A DNA stretch of 64,000 bases from positions 11,937 through 75,936 of the forward strand of contig NZ_JASLGE010000078.1 in the NCBI RefSeq assembly GCF_030150285.1. Reading direction: 5' to 3'. Positions 8,538-16,912 of this stretch are shown piece by piece. Within the stretch, counting starts at the first letter, position 1. Every line of letters begins with the position of its first letter. The position numbers and the translations under genes are program-made. Below the pieces are notes generated by a model. That model worked only from the letters and a program-made list of their open reading frames with translations, was not told the DNA's origin and did no database searches. This DNA is from Pseudomonas sp. (GTDB lineage Bacteria; Pseudomonadota; Gammaproteobacteria; Pseudomonadales; Pseudomonadaceae).

Positions 8538-8621
8538 GGAAATCTCGTCGAAGAGGGGGCAAAAACAATTGGTTACGAGTAGCCTGAAGGTAGACAACCC
8601 GGTCTGGTAACGGAGTGATTG

Positions 8622-8921
8622 ATGAAACGCACTATTCTAACGGCCATTGCATGGGCAGCGCTCTTGATAAGTGCAGTGCAGGCTGCGGATCTGGCACCGA
8701 CCCCGGCCTTACCGGTGGCCCTGACGCCGGCACCGGGGGCTCCGGGCACGGCCGCACCAACCCCTTATCCGCAAATCACCCCGCGTGCCGTGGCCAAGCC
8801 TGCAGCGGGCAATGGCAGCCAGATGCCATTGCCCCCGATTGACCTGCCGCAGCCGCCCAAAGACCAGCCGTTACCGGGTGTAGACGCCAAGGAAGCCAAG
8901 GGGAAATTGCCCGCTGACTGA
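8622..8921 (+). CDS. Small secreted Pro/Ala-rich protein
   Basis: A 99-aa protein with a clear signal peptide (RTILTAIAWAALLISAVQAA). The rest is low-complexity and Pro/Ala rich, with PTPALPVALTPAPGAP, PLPPIDLPQPPKDQPLPG and a lysine-rich end. No domain is recognised. It looks like an unstructured periplasmic or outer-membrane-associated protein. The ATG follows AACGGAGTGATTG. It diverges from the spermidine-synthase-like gene with an 84-bp gap. Confidence 0.65.
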   Translation: MKRTILTAIAWAALLISAVQAADLAPTPALPVALTPAPGAPGTAAPTPYPQITPRAVAKPAAGNGSQMPLPPIDLPQPPKDQPLPGVDAKEAKGKLPAD

Positions 8922-8962
8922 TGCCAGCTGCTGCACCTGGCACCGTAGCAGGGCTGAGTTTT

Positions 8963-9071
8963 ACGAGGCTACGTCCGGCGGCGAAGCCGTCGTGAAACCA
9001 GGCCGCGCGGTGTTCCTGTTTGATCCGGGACTAAGGATTTACGATTGCTGCGCAACCGGACGTAGCCTCGT
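8963..9071. repeat. Inverted repeat pair (outer arms ACGAGGCTACGTCCGG)
   Basis: The 16-bp sequence ACGAGGCTACGTCCGG at 8963-8978 returns as an exact reverse complement at 9056-9071. The arms enclose about 77 bp. This is the layout of a REP doublet or small non-autonomous element. It lies in the 328-bp gap between the Pro-rich protein and oligopeptidase B, where I see no gene. Confidence 0.7.
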
Positions 9072-9102
9072 TCCTTCGGCAACTGCTACGAACCACGGAT
9101 TC

Positions 9103-9173
9103 TGTAGCCGCTGCCGAAGCGCCCCTGAACGGCGGTCCTGTGGCCCGCATCGCAGCCTTCGGCAGCGACTACA
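9103..9173. repeat. Inverted repeat (arms TGTAGTCGCTGCCGAAG)
   Basis: TGTAGCCGCTGCCGAAG at 9103-9119 is matched in inverse at 9157-9173 with 16 of 17 positions. The CTGCCGAAG core is typical of a Pseudomonas REP family. A third, diverged copy (CCTTCGGCAACTGCTACG) sits at about 9073-9090. Confidence 0.7.
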
Positions 9174-9184
9174 GGCGCTAGCCT

Positions 9185-9222
9185 GTTCGCGATATGTTCA
9201 ACAATCAAAAGATCGCGAGCAA
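9185..9222. repeat. REP-like inverted repeat
   Basis: GTTCGCGATATGTT at 9185-9198 pairs imperfectly with AAAAGATCGCGAGC at 9207-9220. The second arm is the core of the REP family that recurs at six other places in the window. It lies just past the 3' end of oligopeptidase B. Confidence 0.6.
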
Positions 9223-9249
9223 CTTCGATCCCGCCAACACGCTTCGCCG

Positions 9250-11295
9250 TTAAATCCCCAGCACTTTGAACACAAATGCATATTCCAGTGCCACGTCACG
9301 CAGCCCCTGGTAACGGCCGCTCATACCGCCGTGCCCGGCGTCCAGCTCGGTTTTGAGCAGCAGCAGGTGGTCGTCGGTTTTCGTGGCGCGTAATTTGGCC
9401 ACCCACTTGGCGGCCTCCCAGTACTGCACGCGGCTGTCGTTGTACCCGGCAATCACCAGCATCGCCGGGTACGCTTGGGCCACTACATTTTCATACGGTG
9501 CGTAAGCTTTTATGCGGGCGTACACCTCGGGGTCTTGCGGGTTGCCCCATTCGTCGTACTCGGTGACGGTCAGCGGCAGTTCCGGGTCGAGCATGGTGTT
9601 GAGCACATCCACAAACGGCACTTCGGCAATGGCGGCCTTGAACAGTTCAGGGCGCTGGTTGAGCACCGCCCCAATCAACAATCCCCCCGCGCTGCCGCCA
9701 CTGATGACCAGTTGATCGGCTCGGGTCAGGCCCTGGTCGATCAGGTGTTCGGCGCAGGCGATAAAGTCGCTGAAGGTGTTGGGCTTGTTCGCCTGTTTGC
9801 CCGCGCGATACCAGGCTTCACCCAGTTCTCCACCGCCGCGCACGTGGGCGATCGCGAACGCAACACCTCGGTCGAGCAGGCTCAAGCGCGCATGGGAGAA
9901 CCATGGGTCCAGGCTTTCGCCATAGGCTCCGTAGCCATACAGGTACAACGGCGCAGGTTGGCCTACGGCATCGCGCCTGACCACCAGGCTGATGGGCACG
10001 TGTGTGCCGTCTGCGGCGGTCGCCCAGAGCCGCTGGCTGACGTAGTCATCGGCATTGAAAGGGCCCAGCACCGGTGTTTCTTTCAGTACGGTTTGCTCGC
10101 CTGTTGCCAGCGTCAGTTGCCGCACTTGCGCCGGTCGATTCAACGCCTCGTAGCGCAAGCGTATAAAGGGGTTGTCGAACTCAAGGCTGTCTTGCACGTA
10201 TAGGCTGTAGGCCGCGTCCGGTAGCTGCACGCGATACGACGGCAAGCCATTGGGGCGTATCTCGATTATCGGCAGGCCGCCTTCACGCAGGCTCAAGCAC
10301 AGCGCGTTGGCATTCAGGGTCAGGCCTTCGAGCATCACGGCATCGCTGTGGGCGACCAGGCGCTGCCAGTCACTGCGCTGGGGCACCTGTGCGGTGGCGA
10401 CATACAGGGCAAAGTTGATGCCGTCCTGATTGGTGCGGATAAACCAGGCCCATTGGCCCTGATACAGGCCGTGGTCAACGCTGTAATCGTGGTCCTCAAC
10501 CCGGGGTGCCAGGCACTGGAAGGGGTGCTGCGGCTGATCGGCGTCTACAACCCAGCTCTCACTGGTGGTTTTACTGTTAAGCAGCAGGATGAGTTGGCGC
10601 TCGGAACTGGCGCGGTAGCAATGCAGGAAAAAACGCCCGTCGGGCTCATGAAACACTTCATGGGCCAGGGGTTCGCCCAAGGTATGACGCAGCAGTTTGT
10701 GCGGGCGATGGGTGTCGTCCAGCGTTGCGAAAAACAACGTATTGCTGTCATTGGCCCACGTCATGCTGCCGTCGGCGTCCTCGAAGGGCAGCTCGGTGAC
10801 GTCGCCGCTGCTCAACGTCTTGACGAACAGGCGGTAGGTTTCTTCGCCGCTGGTGTCCAGGCTGTAGGCCAGGCGCTGGTGGTCGGGGCTGATGCTGAAA
10901 GCCCCCAGCGCGATAAAACCACCATCGGCCAGGGCATTGGGGTCCAGCAATAACTGCTCGGCACTTTCGTCCACGGTTTGGCTGTCGTCGGCCGGGCGTG
11001 GGCAGCGATAGTGACGTGGGTATTCGTCGCCAGCGTGGGTGCGTGTGTAATACAAAAACGGCCCCCACGGGGAGGGCAGCGACAGGTCGGTCTCGCGTAT
11101 GCGGCCTTTGATCTCTTCAAACAGCGTCTCACGCAATTCGGCCTGATCGGCCAGTTGCGCTTGTTGGTAGCTGTTTTCCGCTTTCAGGTAGTCCAGAACC
11201 TCTTCGCTGTCGCGATTTTGTAACCATGAATACGGGTCAGCCCCCTTGGCTTTGCGTGCGATTGGGGGGCTGTTTGCGTAGGCTGATTCGGTCAT
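9250..11295 (-). CDS. ptrB: Oligopeptidase B (S9 family prolyl-oligopeptidase-like)
   Basis: A 681-aa serine peptidase of the S9A type: an N-terminal seven-bladed propeller and a C-terminal alpha/beta hydrolase domain. The nucleophile motif is ISGGSAGGLL, the acid lies in AGYNDSRVQYWE and the His in DAGHGGMSGRYQ. The propeller entry region PYSWLQNRDSEEVLDYL is typical. It cleaves short peptides after basic residues in the cytosol. The ATG at 11295 replaces a longer open frame. It is divergent from a small membrane protein gene with about 100 bp between them. Confidence 0.9.
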   Translation of the reverse strand: MTESAYANSPPIARKAKGADPYSWLQNRDSEEVLDYLKAENSYQQAQLADQAELRETLFEEIKGRIRETDLSLPSPWGPFLYYTRTHAGDEYPRHYRCPRPADDSQTVDESAEQLLLDPNALADGGFIALGAFSISPDHQRLAYSLDTSGEETYRLFVKTLSSGDVTELPFEDADGSMTWANDSNTLFFATLDDTHRPHKLLRHTLGEPLAHEVFHEPDGRFFLHCYRASSERQLILLLNSKTTSESWVVDADQPQHPFQCLAPRVEDHDYSVDHGLYQGQWAWFIRTNQDGINFALYVATAQVPQRSDWQRLVAHSDAVMLEGLTLNANALCLSLREGGLPIIEIRPNGLPSYRVQLPDAAYSLYVQDSLEFDNPFIRLRYEALNRPAQVRQLTLATGEQTVLKETPVLGPFNADDYVSQRLWATAADGTHVPISLVVRRDAVGQPAPLYLYGYGAYGESLDPWFSHARLSLLDRGVAFAIAHVRGGGELGEAWYRAGKQANKPNTFSDFIACAEHLIDQGLTRADQLVISGGSAGGLLIGAVLNQRPELFKAAIAEVPFVDVLNTMLDPELPLTVTEYDEWGNPQDPEVYARIKAYAPYENVVAQAYPAMLVIAGYNDSRVQYWEAAKWVAKLRATKTDDHLLLLKTELDAGHGGMSGRYQGLRDVALEYAFVFKVLGI

Positions 11296-11395
11296 TGGGT
11301 GTTTCCTGAAACCTGCGTGAAAAGAGATGAGGCTGACGGCAGTGCAGCCGCACTGTCTAAAAGCCGTTATCATAGTGCCTCATTGCCTGCCGACC

Positions 11396-11890
11396 ATGAA
11401 TACCATGAACGAGAACGACTATCTGATCGCCTGGGGCCTTTACGCCTTTGCTGCCGCGGGCTGCCTGCTCGTCTGGTTTCGCCTGACGCGCTTCATGTGG
11501 CGCTGGTTGCGCGAGCCACTGCGGGTGTTGATGGCGGTGCTGTTGTTCAGCCCGACCATCGTTGACCCGGTTCAGAATACGTTCGCGCCTGCCATTGCGA
11601 TCACCGCGCTGGACCTGGCCTTTAAAGTGGACAACAACGCCTGGCGTGCGGTGTCTGAGTTATTGATGTACAGCATCCTGGCGCTGTGTGTGTATGGCGT
11701 GTTCGTGTTGATTCGCTGGCCTATTGAGCGTGCTCGCAAGGCCCGCCTGGCGCAGGCCGCTGCTAATCAGCAGGCGCAGGCCGACGACCCTGAAGACGAC
11801 CAGCCATTTGGCTCGGCGGGTGATGAGCGCCTGGTTCGTGCGAGCGCGCCGCGCCCGGCAGCGCCGACGCGGGTTGAACCGCGGGTGTAA
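11396..11890 (+). CDS. Small inner-membrane protein of unknown function
   Basis: A 164-aa protein with about three hydrophobic segments: LIAWGLYAFAAAGCLLVWF, LRVLMAVLLFSPTIV and LLMYSILALCVYGVFVLI. A charged cytosolic tail rich in Ala, Gln and acidic residues follows (ARKARLAQAAANQQAQADD). I do not recognise a family. An alternative start is ATG 11405. The next gene, a class II amidotransferase, begins 36 bp downstream, so they may be co-transcribed. Confidence 0.75.
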   Translation: MNTMNENDYLIAWGLYAFAAAGCLLVWFRLTRFMWRWLREPLRVLMAVLLFSPTIVDPVQNTFAPAIAITALDLAFKVDNNAWRAVSELLMYSILALCVYGVFVLIRWPIERARKARLAQAAANQQAQADDPEDDQPFGSAGDERLVRASAPRPAAPTRVEPRV

Positions 11891-11926
11891 TCCTTTTTTG
11901 TTGAGCTTGAATGCGAGAGTGCGAGC

Positions 11927-12703
11927 GTGTGTGAATTATTGGGCATGAGCGCCAACGTCCCAACCGATATTGTGTTCAGTTTTACCGGCCTGATGCAGCG
12001 TGGCGGGCGCACCGGCCCGCACCGTGATGGCTGGGGCATTGCCTTTTACGAAGGGCGCGGCCTGCGTCTGTTCCAGGACCCGGCCGCCAGTTGCGACTCT
12101 GAAGTCGCGTTGCTGGTGCAGCGTTACCCGATCAAAAGTGAAGTGGTCATCGGTCATATTCGCCAGGCCAATGTCGGCAAGGTGTGCCTGTCCAATACGC
12201 ACCCTTTTGTGCGTGAGCTTTGGGGCCGTAACTGGTGTTTTGCGCACAACGGCCAATTGGCGGATTTCGCACCGAGCACCACGTTTTATCGGCCCGTGGG
12301 CGATACCGACAGCGAGGCCGCGTTCTGCGACCTGCTCAATCGCGTGCGTGAAGCCTTTCCCGAACCGGTCGACGTGGAGCGCATTCTGCCGGTGCTGGTG
12401 GAGGCCTGCGCCGAGTATCGCAGCAAGGGCGTGTTCAATTGCATGCTCAGCGACGGCGACTGGCTGTTTTGCTATTGCTCCACCAAGCTCGCTCAGATCA
12501 CCCGTCGCGCGCCTTTTGGCCCGGCCCGCCTCAAAGATGTCGACGTGATCGTGGACTTTCAGTCTGAAACCACACCCAACGATGTTGTGACGGTTATTGC
12601 CACCGAGCCACTGACCGAAAATGAAACCTGGACGCGCTACGAGCCCGGCCAGTGGAGCCTGTGGCGGCGCGGCGAATGCGTGAGCCAAGGCACAACCGAA
12701 TAA
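11927..12703 (+). CDS. Class II glutamine amidotransferase (YafJ-like)
   Basis: A 258-aa protein starting with GTG and then Cys2, the N-terminal nucleophile of Ntn amidotransferases (sequence MCELLGMSANVP). Other family features are RTGPHRDGWGIAFYEGRGL, VIGHIRQANVG and CFAHNGQLADF. The length fits YafJ/GATase_4 proteins, whose acceptor substrate is not known. The GTG start is required because the catalytic cysteine must be residue 2. The next gene starts 12 bp after the stop. Confidence 0.88.
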   Translation: MCELLGMSANVPTDIVFSFTGLMQRGGRTGPHRDGWGIAFYEGRGLRLFQDPAASCDSEVALLVQRYPIKSEVVIGHIRQANVGKVCLSNTHPFVRELWGRNWCFAHNGQLADFAPSTTFYRPVGDTDSEAAFCDLLNRVREAFPEPVDVERILPVLVEACAEYRSKGVFNCMLSDGDWLFCYCSTKLAQITRRAPFGPARLKDVDVIVDFQSETTPNDVVTVIATEPLTENETWTRYEPGQWSLWRRGECVSQGTTE

Positions 12704-12715
12704 GGATGGGTGTGT

Positions 12716-13249
12716 ATGTTGCTGAGCTACCTGCGGTTGGTGCTGTTCACGCTGGGCCTGTTGATCGGTGTGCAAGTGCCGGGGTTTATCAATGACTACG
12801 CCAACCGGGTCGAAGCTCATCTGATCGAAGCTCAAACCGGCCTGGCCGGGTTCCAGAACACCGCCAACCAGTTCTTCAAGGGTGATTTGCAGGCCTTGGT
12901 GGCGCATTACCAGGCCAGCGATGACCCGGTGTTCAACAGTGACGCCGGCAGCCTGGGCACTCTGCTCCAGCGCCAGCGCCTGCTGGATGACCAATTCCAG
13001 GCCATGCAAGGCCCGTGGTACCGGCGCGCCTTGCACGTGGCCTATGCGGCCGATCCGGCCATTCGCGACGAGACCTTCAACGCCTACACCTACCAAGTGT
13101 TGCTGTCACCTGGTGCGATCGGCTGGGCAATGGCGGGTGCCTTGCTGTTTTCCTTTATTATCGAAGGCTTCTTCCGGCTGGTGGACTGGGTTGTGCTGGG
13201 CGGTAAGCGCCAGCGCGAACGCCTTGCCCGGCGTGAGCGCAGCCGTTAG
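12716..13249 (+). CDS. DUF2937 family membrane protein
   Basis: A 177-aa protein with an N-terminal hydrophobic segment (LRLVLFTLGLLIGVQVPGF), a long soluble, probably helical middle (about residues 25-125) and a C-terminal transmembrane segment (IGWAMAGALLFSFIIEGFF) followed by a basic tail. This hairpin topology fits DUF2937. Function unknown. The ATG at 12716 follows AAGGATG; an in-frame GTG lies six bases upstream. Confidence 0.72.
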   Translation: MLLSYLRLVLFTLGLLIGVQVPGFINDYANRVEAHLIEAQTGLAGFQNTANQFFKGDLQALVAHYQASDDPVFNSDAGSLGTLLQRQRLLDDQFQAMQGPWYRRALHVAYAADPAIRDETFNAYTYQVLLSPGAIGWAMAGALLFSFIIEGFFRLVDWVVLGGKRQRERLARRERSR

Positions 13250-13304
13250 GTCGCGCTCCAGAGCGGCCGTTTTCAGCCCATAAAAAGACCACAGGAGCGC
13301 CGCC

Positions 13305-14057
13305 GTGAGCCGCCTGCTACTCAATTGCGACATAGGTGAGAGTTTTGGCCAGTGGACGCTGGGGCTGGATGCCGAGGTCATGCCGTTTATTGATTGCGCC
13401 AACATTGCCTGCGGCTTTCACGCCGGAGACCCGGGCACCATGCGCAAAACGGTCGCGTTGGCCGTGGCGCAGGGCGTACAGATCGGCGCGCACCCCGCGT
13501 ACCAGGACCTGGCCGGCTTTGGCCGCCGCTCAATGGCCTACTCGGCCCAAGAACTGCAAGACGTGCTGCATTATCAAATCGGCGCACTGGAGGGTGTATG
13601 CCGCGCTCAGGGCACCCGCGTCAGCTACGTCAAACCCCACGGCGCGTTGTACAACGACATGATGGCCAACCCGGCGCAACTGCGGGCGGTGATTCAGGCC
13701 GTGGCGGCTTATGATCCGGGCTTGCCGTTGATGCTGATGGCCACCCGCAACAACGCCGCCGCCCAGGCGCTCGGCGATGAGTTCGGTGTCACCCTCTGGT
13801 TTGAAGCCTTCGCGGACCGCGCCTACGACAACGCCGGGCATCTGTTGTCGCGGCAATTGCCGGGGGCCGTGCATCACGATCCCGAGCGTATCGTGCAACA
13901 GGCGCTGGCGATTGCAGCGGGTGAACCGTTGGTGGCCAATGATGGCAGTGCCCTGCGCCTGCACGCCCACACCCTGTGTGTCCATGGCGACAACGCCAGC
14001 TCAGTCGCCGCCGTGCAGCGTATTCGTGAAGCCTTGAACGCGCAGCCCCGGTCATGA
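13305..14057 (+). CDS. pxpA: 5-oxoprolinase subunit PxpA (LamB/YcsF family)
   Basis: A 250-aa LamB/YcsF protein. Family motifs are LLNCDIGESFG at the start, CGFHAGDPGTM, IGAHPAYQDLAGFGRR, YVKPHGALYNDM and EAFADRAYDNAG. PxpA joins PxpBC to hydrolyse 5-oxoproline to glutamate with ATP, in the cytosol. The start is GTG after AGGAGCGCC. The stop overlaps pxpB by 4 bp (ATGA), the first of two such couplings. Confidence 0.94.
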   Translation: MSRLLLNCDIGESFGQWTLGLDAEVMPFIDCANIACGFHAGDPGTMRKTVALAVAQGVQIGAHPAYQDLAGFGRRSMAYSAQELQDVLHYQIGALEGVCRAQGTRVSYVKPHGALYNDMMANPAQLRAVIQAVAAYDPGLPLMLMATRNNAAAQALGDEFGVTLWFEAFADRAYDNAGHLLSRQLPGAVHHDPERIVQQALAIAAGEPLVANDGSALRLHAHTLCVHGDNASSVAAVQRIREALNAQPRS

Positions 14058-14758
14058 AACCGCGCCTGGAAGTGGTGGCCATCGACTGCTTGATGCTGCG
14101 TTTGTTCGAGGGCATTGCGGAGTCCAACATGCCCTGGATACTGGCCGCCAGTGAGCGGCTGCGGGCGTGCTTTGGTGCCGACCTGATTGATCTGGTGCCG
14201 TCCTACACGACGTTGATGGTGCATTACGACGGCTTGACGCTGACCCCGGCTGACGCGCGTGAGCGCATCGCCCAGGCGCTGCTCGACCTACAGCCAGAAA
14301 CCCGCACCCGTGGGCACTGCCATGTGTTGCCGGTGTGGTACGACCCTAGTGTAGGGCCGGAACTGGCGCTGTTGGCCAGCCGCACCGGTTGGACGCACAG
14401 CGAGGTCATTCGCCGCCACAGTGAACACCCATACCAGGTGTTTGCGCTGGGCTTCGCGCCGGGGTTTGCCTTTATGGGGCTGGTCGACGAAGCCTTGGCG
14501 GCACCGCGGCTGAACACCCCGCGTAAACGGGTTGCCTGTGGCAGCGTGGGTATTGCCGAGCGCCAGACAGCCGCTTACCCGGCCCATTCCCCCGGTGGCT
14601 GGAACCTGATCGGGCGTACGCCCACGGTGTTGTTTGACCGCGACCGCGAGGGTTACAGCCTGATGCAGCCGGGCGACACCGTGCGGTTCGCGCCCATTTC
14701 CCATGCTGAGTTCATTCGCCTGGGCGGCGACGACACCCCGCAGGAGCCTCCGGTATGA
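14054..14758 (+). CDS. pxpB: 5-oxoprolinase subunit PxpB (KipI-like)
   Basis: A 234-aa KipI/AHS1 domain protein. Key segments are PSYTTLMVHYD, FALGFAPGFAFMGLVDE, RLNTPRKRVACGSVGIAE and SPGGWNLIGRTP, all characteristic of the family. It forms the ATP-dependent 5-oxoprolinase with PxpA and PxpC. It overlaps both neighbours by 4 bp, which suggests equal stoichiometric expression. Confidence 0.94.
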   Translation: MKPRLEVVAIDCLMLRLFEGIAESNMPWILAASERLRACFGADLIDLVPSYTTLMVHYDGLTLTPADARERIAQALLDLQPETRTRGHCHVLPVWYDPSVGPELALLASRTGWTHSEVIRRHSEHPYQVFALGFAPGFAFMGLVDEALAAPRLNTPRKRVACGSVGIAERQTAAYPAHSPGGWNLIGRTPTVLFDRDREGYSLMQPGDTVRFAPISHAEFIRLGGDDTPQEPPV

Positions 14759-15696
14759 GCCATTTACGGGTACTGGCCAGCAACCCGCTGTGCCAGTTGC
14801 AAGATGTCGGGCGCTTTGGCGTGCGCCACCTGGGCGTGACCCAGGGCGGTGCGGCGGACGGGGTGTCGATGGCGTGGGCCAATGCGCTGCTGGGTAATGT
14901 GCCCGGCGCGGCGGTGATCGAAATCACCCTGGGCGGCTTGGCCCTGGTTGCCCAGCGCGATTGCACGCTGGCGCTGGCCGGCGCGGACCTGGCCGCCACC
15001 CTCGATGGGCGGCCGATTAAACCGTGGCGCAGTTTTACCCTCAGCCAGGGCCAGGCCATGAGCTTCACCCAGCCGTTGAGCGGTGCCCGGGCTTACCTGG
15101 CCGCCCCCGGCGGCTTTATCGCCCCGCAGGTCTTGGGCAGTTGTGCCACGGTGGTGCGTGAACACCTCGGCGGGCCGGATGGCTTTGGCCGTGCGTTGAG
15201 CGCGGGGGATGAGTTGAGCTACGCGGGCACCGCGCCTTCATTGCGCGAACTGGCCCCTGCGCAGCAACCGGTGTTCAGCCCTGAGCCGTTTCTGGACGTG
15301 GTGGTGGGGGCGCAAATGGGCGCGTTCAGCGGGCAAAGTACCTTTGATGCCTTCAACGCCCCGTGGACCCTCGACAGCCGTGCCGACCGAATGGGCATAC
15401 GCTTGTTGGGGCCTACCTTGGTGTATCAGGGCGCGCCGATGATTTCCGAAGGGATCCCGCTGGGGGCCATTCAAGTTCCACCGGATGGCCAGCCGATCAT
15501 CTTGCTCAATGACCGTCAGACCATCGGTGGCTACCCTCGGCTGGGCGCGCTGACGCCATGGGCGCAAGCGCGGCTGGCGCAGTGTTTGCCGGGAGACCGC
15601 GTGTACCTGCGGCCCACCACACAAGAAGCGGCGCAGCGCCAGCACCTGAAGCTCATACAACAATGGGTAGGCGCGAGCGTGCTCGCGGTCTGTTGA
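14755..15696 (+). CDS. pxpC: 5-oxoprolinase subunit PxpC (KipA-like)
   Basis: A 313-aa KipA/AHS2 domain protein, often labelled biotin-dependent carboxyltransferase. Typical segments are LCQLQDVGRFGVRHLGVTQGG at the start, YLAAPGGF, DSRADRMGIRL, SEGIPLGAIQVPPDGQP and GGYPRLGAL. It is the last gene of pxpABC. The convergent VWA gene ends 18 bp downstream. Confidence 0.93.
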   Translation: MSHLRVLASNPLCQLQDVGRFGVRHLGVTQGGAADGVSMAWANALLGNVPGAAVIEITLGGLALVAQRDCTLALAGADLAATLDGRPIKPWRSFTLSQGQAMSFTQPLSGARAYLAAPGGFIAPQVLGSCATVVREHLGGPDGFGRALSAGDELSYAGTAPSLRELAPAQQPVFSPEPFLDVVVGAQMGAFSGQSTFDAFNAPWTLDSRADRMGIRLLGPTLVYQGAPMISEGIPLGAIQVPPDGQPIILLNDRQTIGGYPRLGALTPWAQARLAQCLPGDRVYLRPTTQEAAQRQHLKLIQQWVGASVLAVC

Positions 15697-15713
15697 CCTC
15701 AGCCACTTGAATG

Positions 15714-16892
15714 CTATTTAGCTAAATAGCGCATCCCTTCTTCCAGCCCGTCCAGCGTCAACGGGTACATGTGGTCATCGATCAGGTCGCGCACGATGCC
15801 GGTCGATGCGGTGTAGTGCCACGTGTCCTTGGGGTACGGGTTGATCCAGATGAGCTTTTTGTACTTCTCCCGAAACCGCTGCATCCATTTGTAGCCCGGC
15901 TCTTCGTTCCAGTGTTCGACGCTGCCTCCCGCGTGGGTAATTTCATAGGGACCCATCGAGGCGTCGCCGATAAAGATCACTTTGTAATCGGCACCGTATT
16001 TGTTCAGCACGTCCTGGGTGGCAATCCGCTCGACCTGGCGGCGCTGGTTGTTTTTCCATACCGACTCATAAATGAAGTTATGGAAGTAGTAGTACTCCAG
16101 GTGTTTGAACTCGGTGCGGCACGCGGAAAACAGCTCTTCGCAGATTTTGATGTGTGAATCCATCGAGCCGCCAATGTCGAACAACAGCAGCAACTTGATG
16201 GTGTTGCGGCGTTCGGGGCGCATCTGGATGTTCAGCAAGCCGGCATCGCGAGCGGTGTGGTCAATGGTGCCGTCGATGTCCAGCTCGTCGGCGGCCCCCT
16301 GGCGGGCAAATTTGCGCAAACGCCGCAAGGCCACCTTGATAGTGCGCGTGCCCAATTCAACCTGGTCATCCAGGTTTTTGTACTCGCGCTGTTCCCACAC
16401 TTTGGCCGCTTTGCCCTGGCGCGCGCCTGCATCACCCACACGAATGCCTTCGGGGTGATAACCGCCCGAGCCAAACGGGCTGGTGCCGCCGGTGCCGATC
16501 CATTTGTTGCCACCGGCGTGGCGTTCCTTTTGTTCTTCCAGGCGCTGCTTGAAGGCTTCGATCAATTTGTCGAGGCCGCCCAGCGACTGCAATTGTGCGC
16601 GGTCTTCGTCGCTCAGCGAGCGCTCGAACTCCTTGCGCAACCAGTCTTCGGGGATCAGGGCTTCAAGGTGTTCGTCGAGGTTTTGCAGGCCATTGAAGTA
16701 CGCGCCGAACGCCCGGTCGAACTTGTCGTAATGGCACTCGTCCTTCACCAGAATCGTGCGCGCCAGAAAGTAAAACTCATCCATGTCGGCGAAGGTTACG
16801 CGGTGCTTGAGCGCGTTGATCAGGTCCAGCAGTTCGCGCACTGACACCGGCACCTTGGCCGCCCGCATTTCATTGAATAAATTCAGCAACAT
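15714..16892 (-). CDS. VWA domain protein (CoxE-like), partner of a MoxR ATPase
   Basis: A 392-aa cytosolic protein. An N-terminal helical region begins MLLNLFNEMRAAKVPVSVRE; a Gly-rich linker (GGNKWIGTGGTSPFGSGGYH) follows. The C-terminal von Willebrand A domain has a degenerate MIDAS: LLLFDIGGSMDSH carries DxGxS instead of the usual DxSxS. It ends WINPYPKDTWHYTAS. Such proteins work with MoxR AAA ATPases in assembly or metal insertion of client enzymes. It begins 20 bp after the MoxR stop with a GAGG ribosome site. Confidence 0.87.
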   Translation of the reverse strand: MLLNLFNEMRAAKVPVSVRELLDLINALKHRVTFADMDEFYFLARTILVKDECHYDKFDRAFGAYFNGLQNLDEHLEALIPEDWLRKEFERSLSDEDRAQLQSLGGLDKLIEAFKQRLEEQKERHAGGNKWIGTGGTSPFGSGGYHPEGIRVGDAGARQGKAAKVWEQREYKNLDDQVELGTRTIKVALRRLRKFARQGAADELDIDGTIDHTARDAGLLNIQMRPERRNTIKLLLLFDIGGSMDSHIKICEELFSACRTEFKHLEYYYFHNFIYESVWKNNQRRQVERIATQDVLNKYGADYKVIFIGDASMGPYEITHAGGSVEHWNEEPGYKWMQRFREKYKKLIWINPYPKDTWHYTASTGIVRDLIDDHMYPLTLDGLEEGMRYLAK

Positions 16893-16912
16893 GCTTATCG
16901 CCTCGGGAAGAA

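Noticed and set aside
9475..10203. Long plus-strand frame opposite oligopeptidase B
   Set aside because: The minus-strand gene has full catalytic motifs; the frame on the plus strand is a codon-position shadow with no domain.
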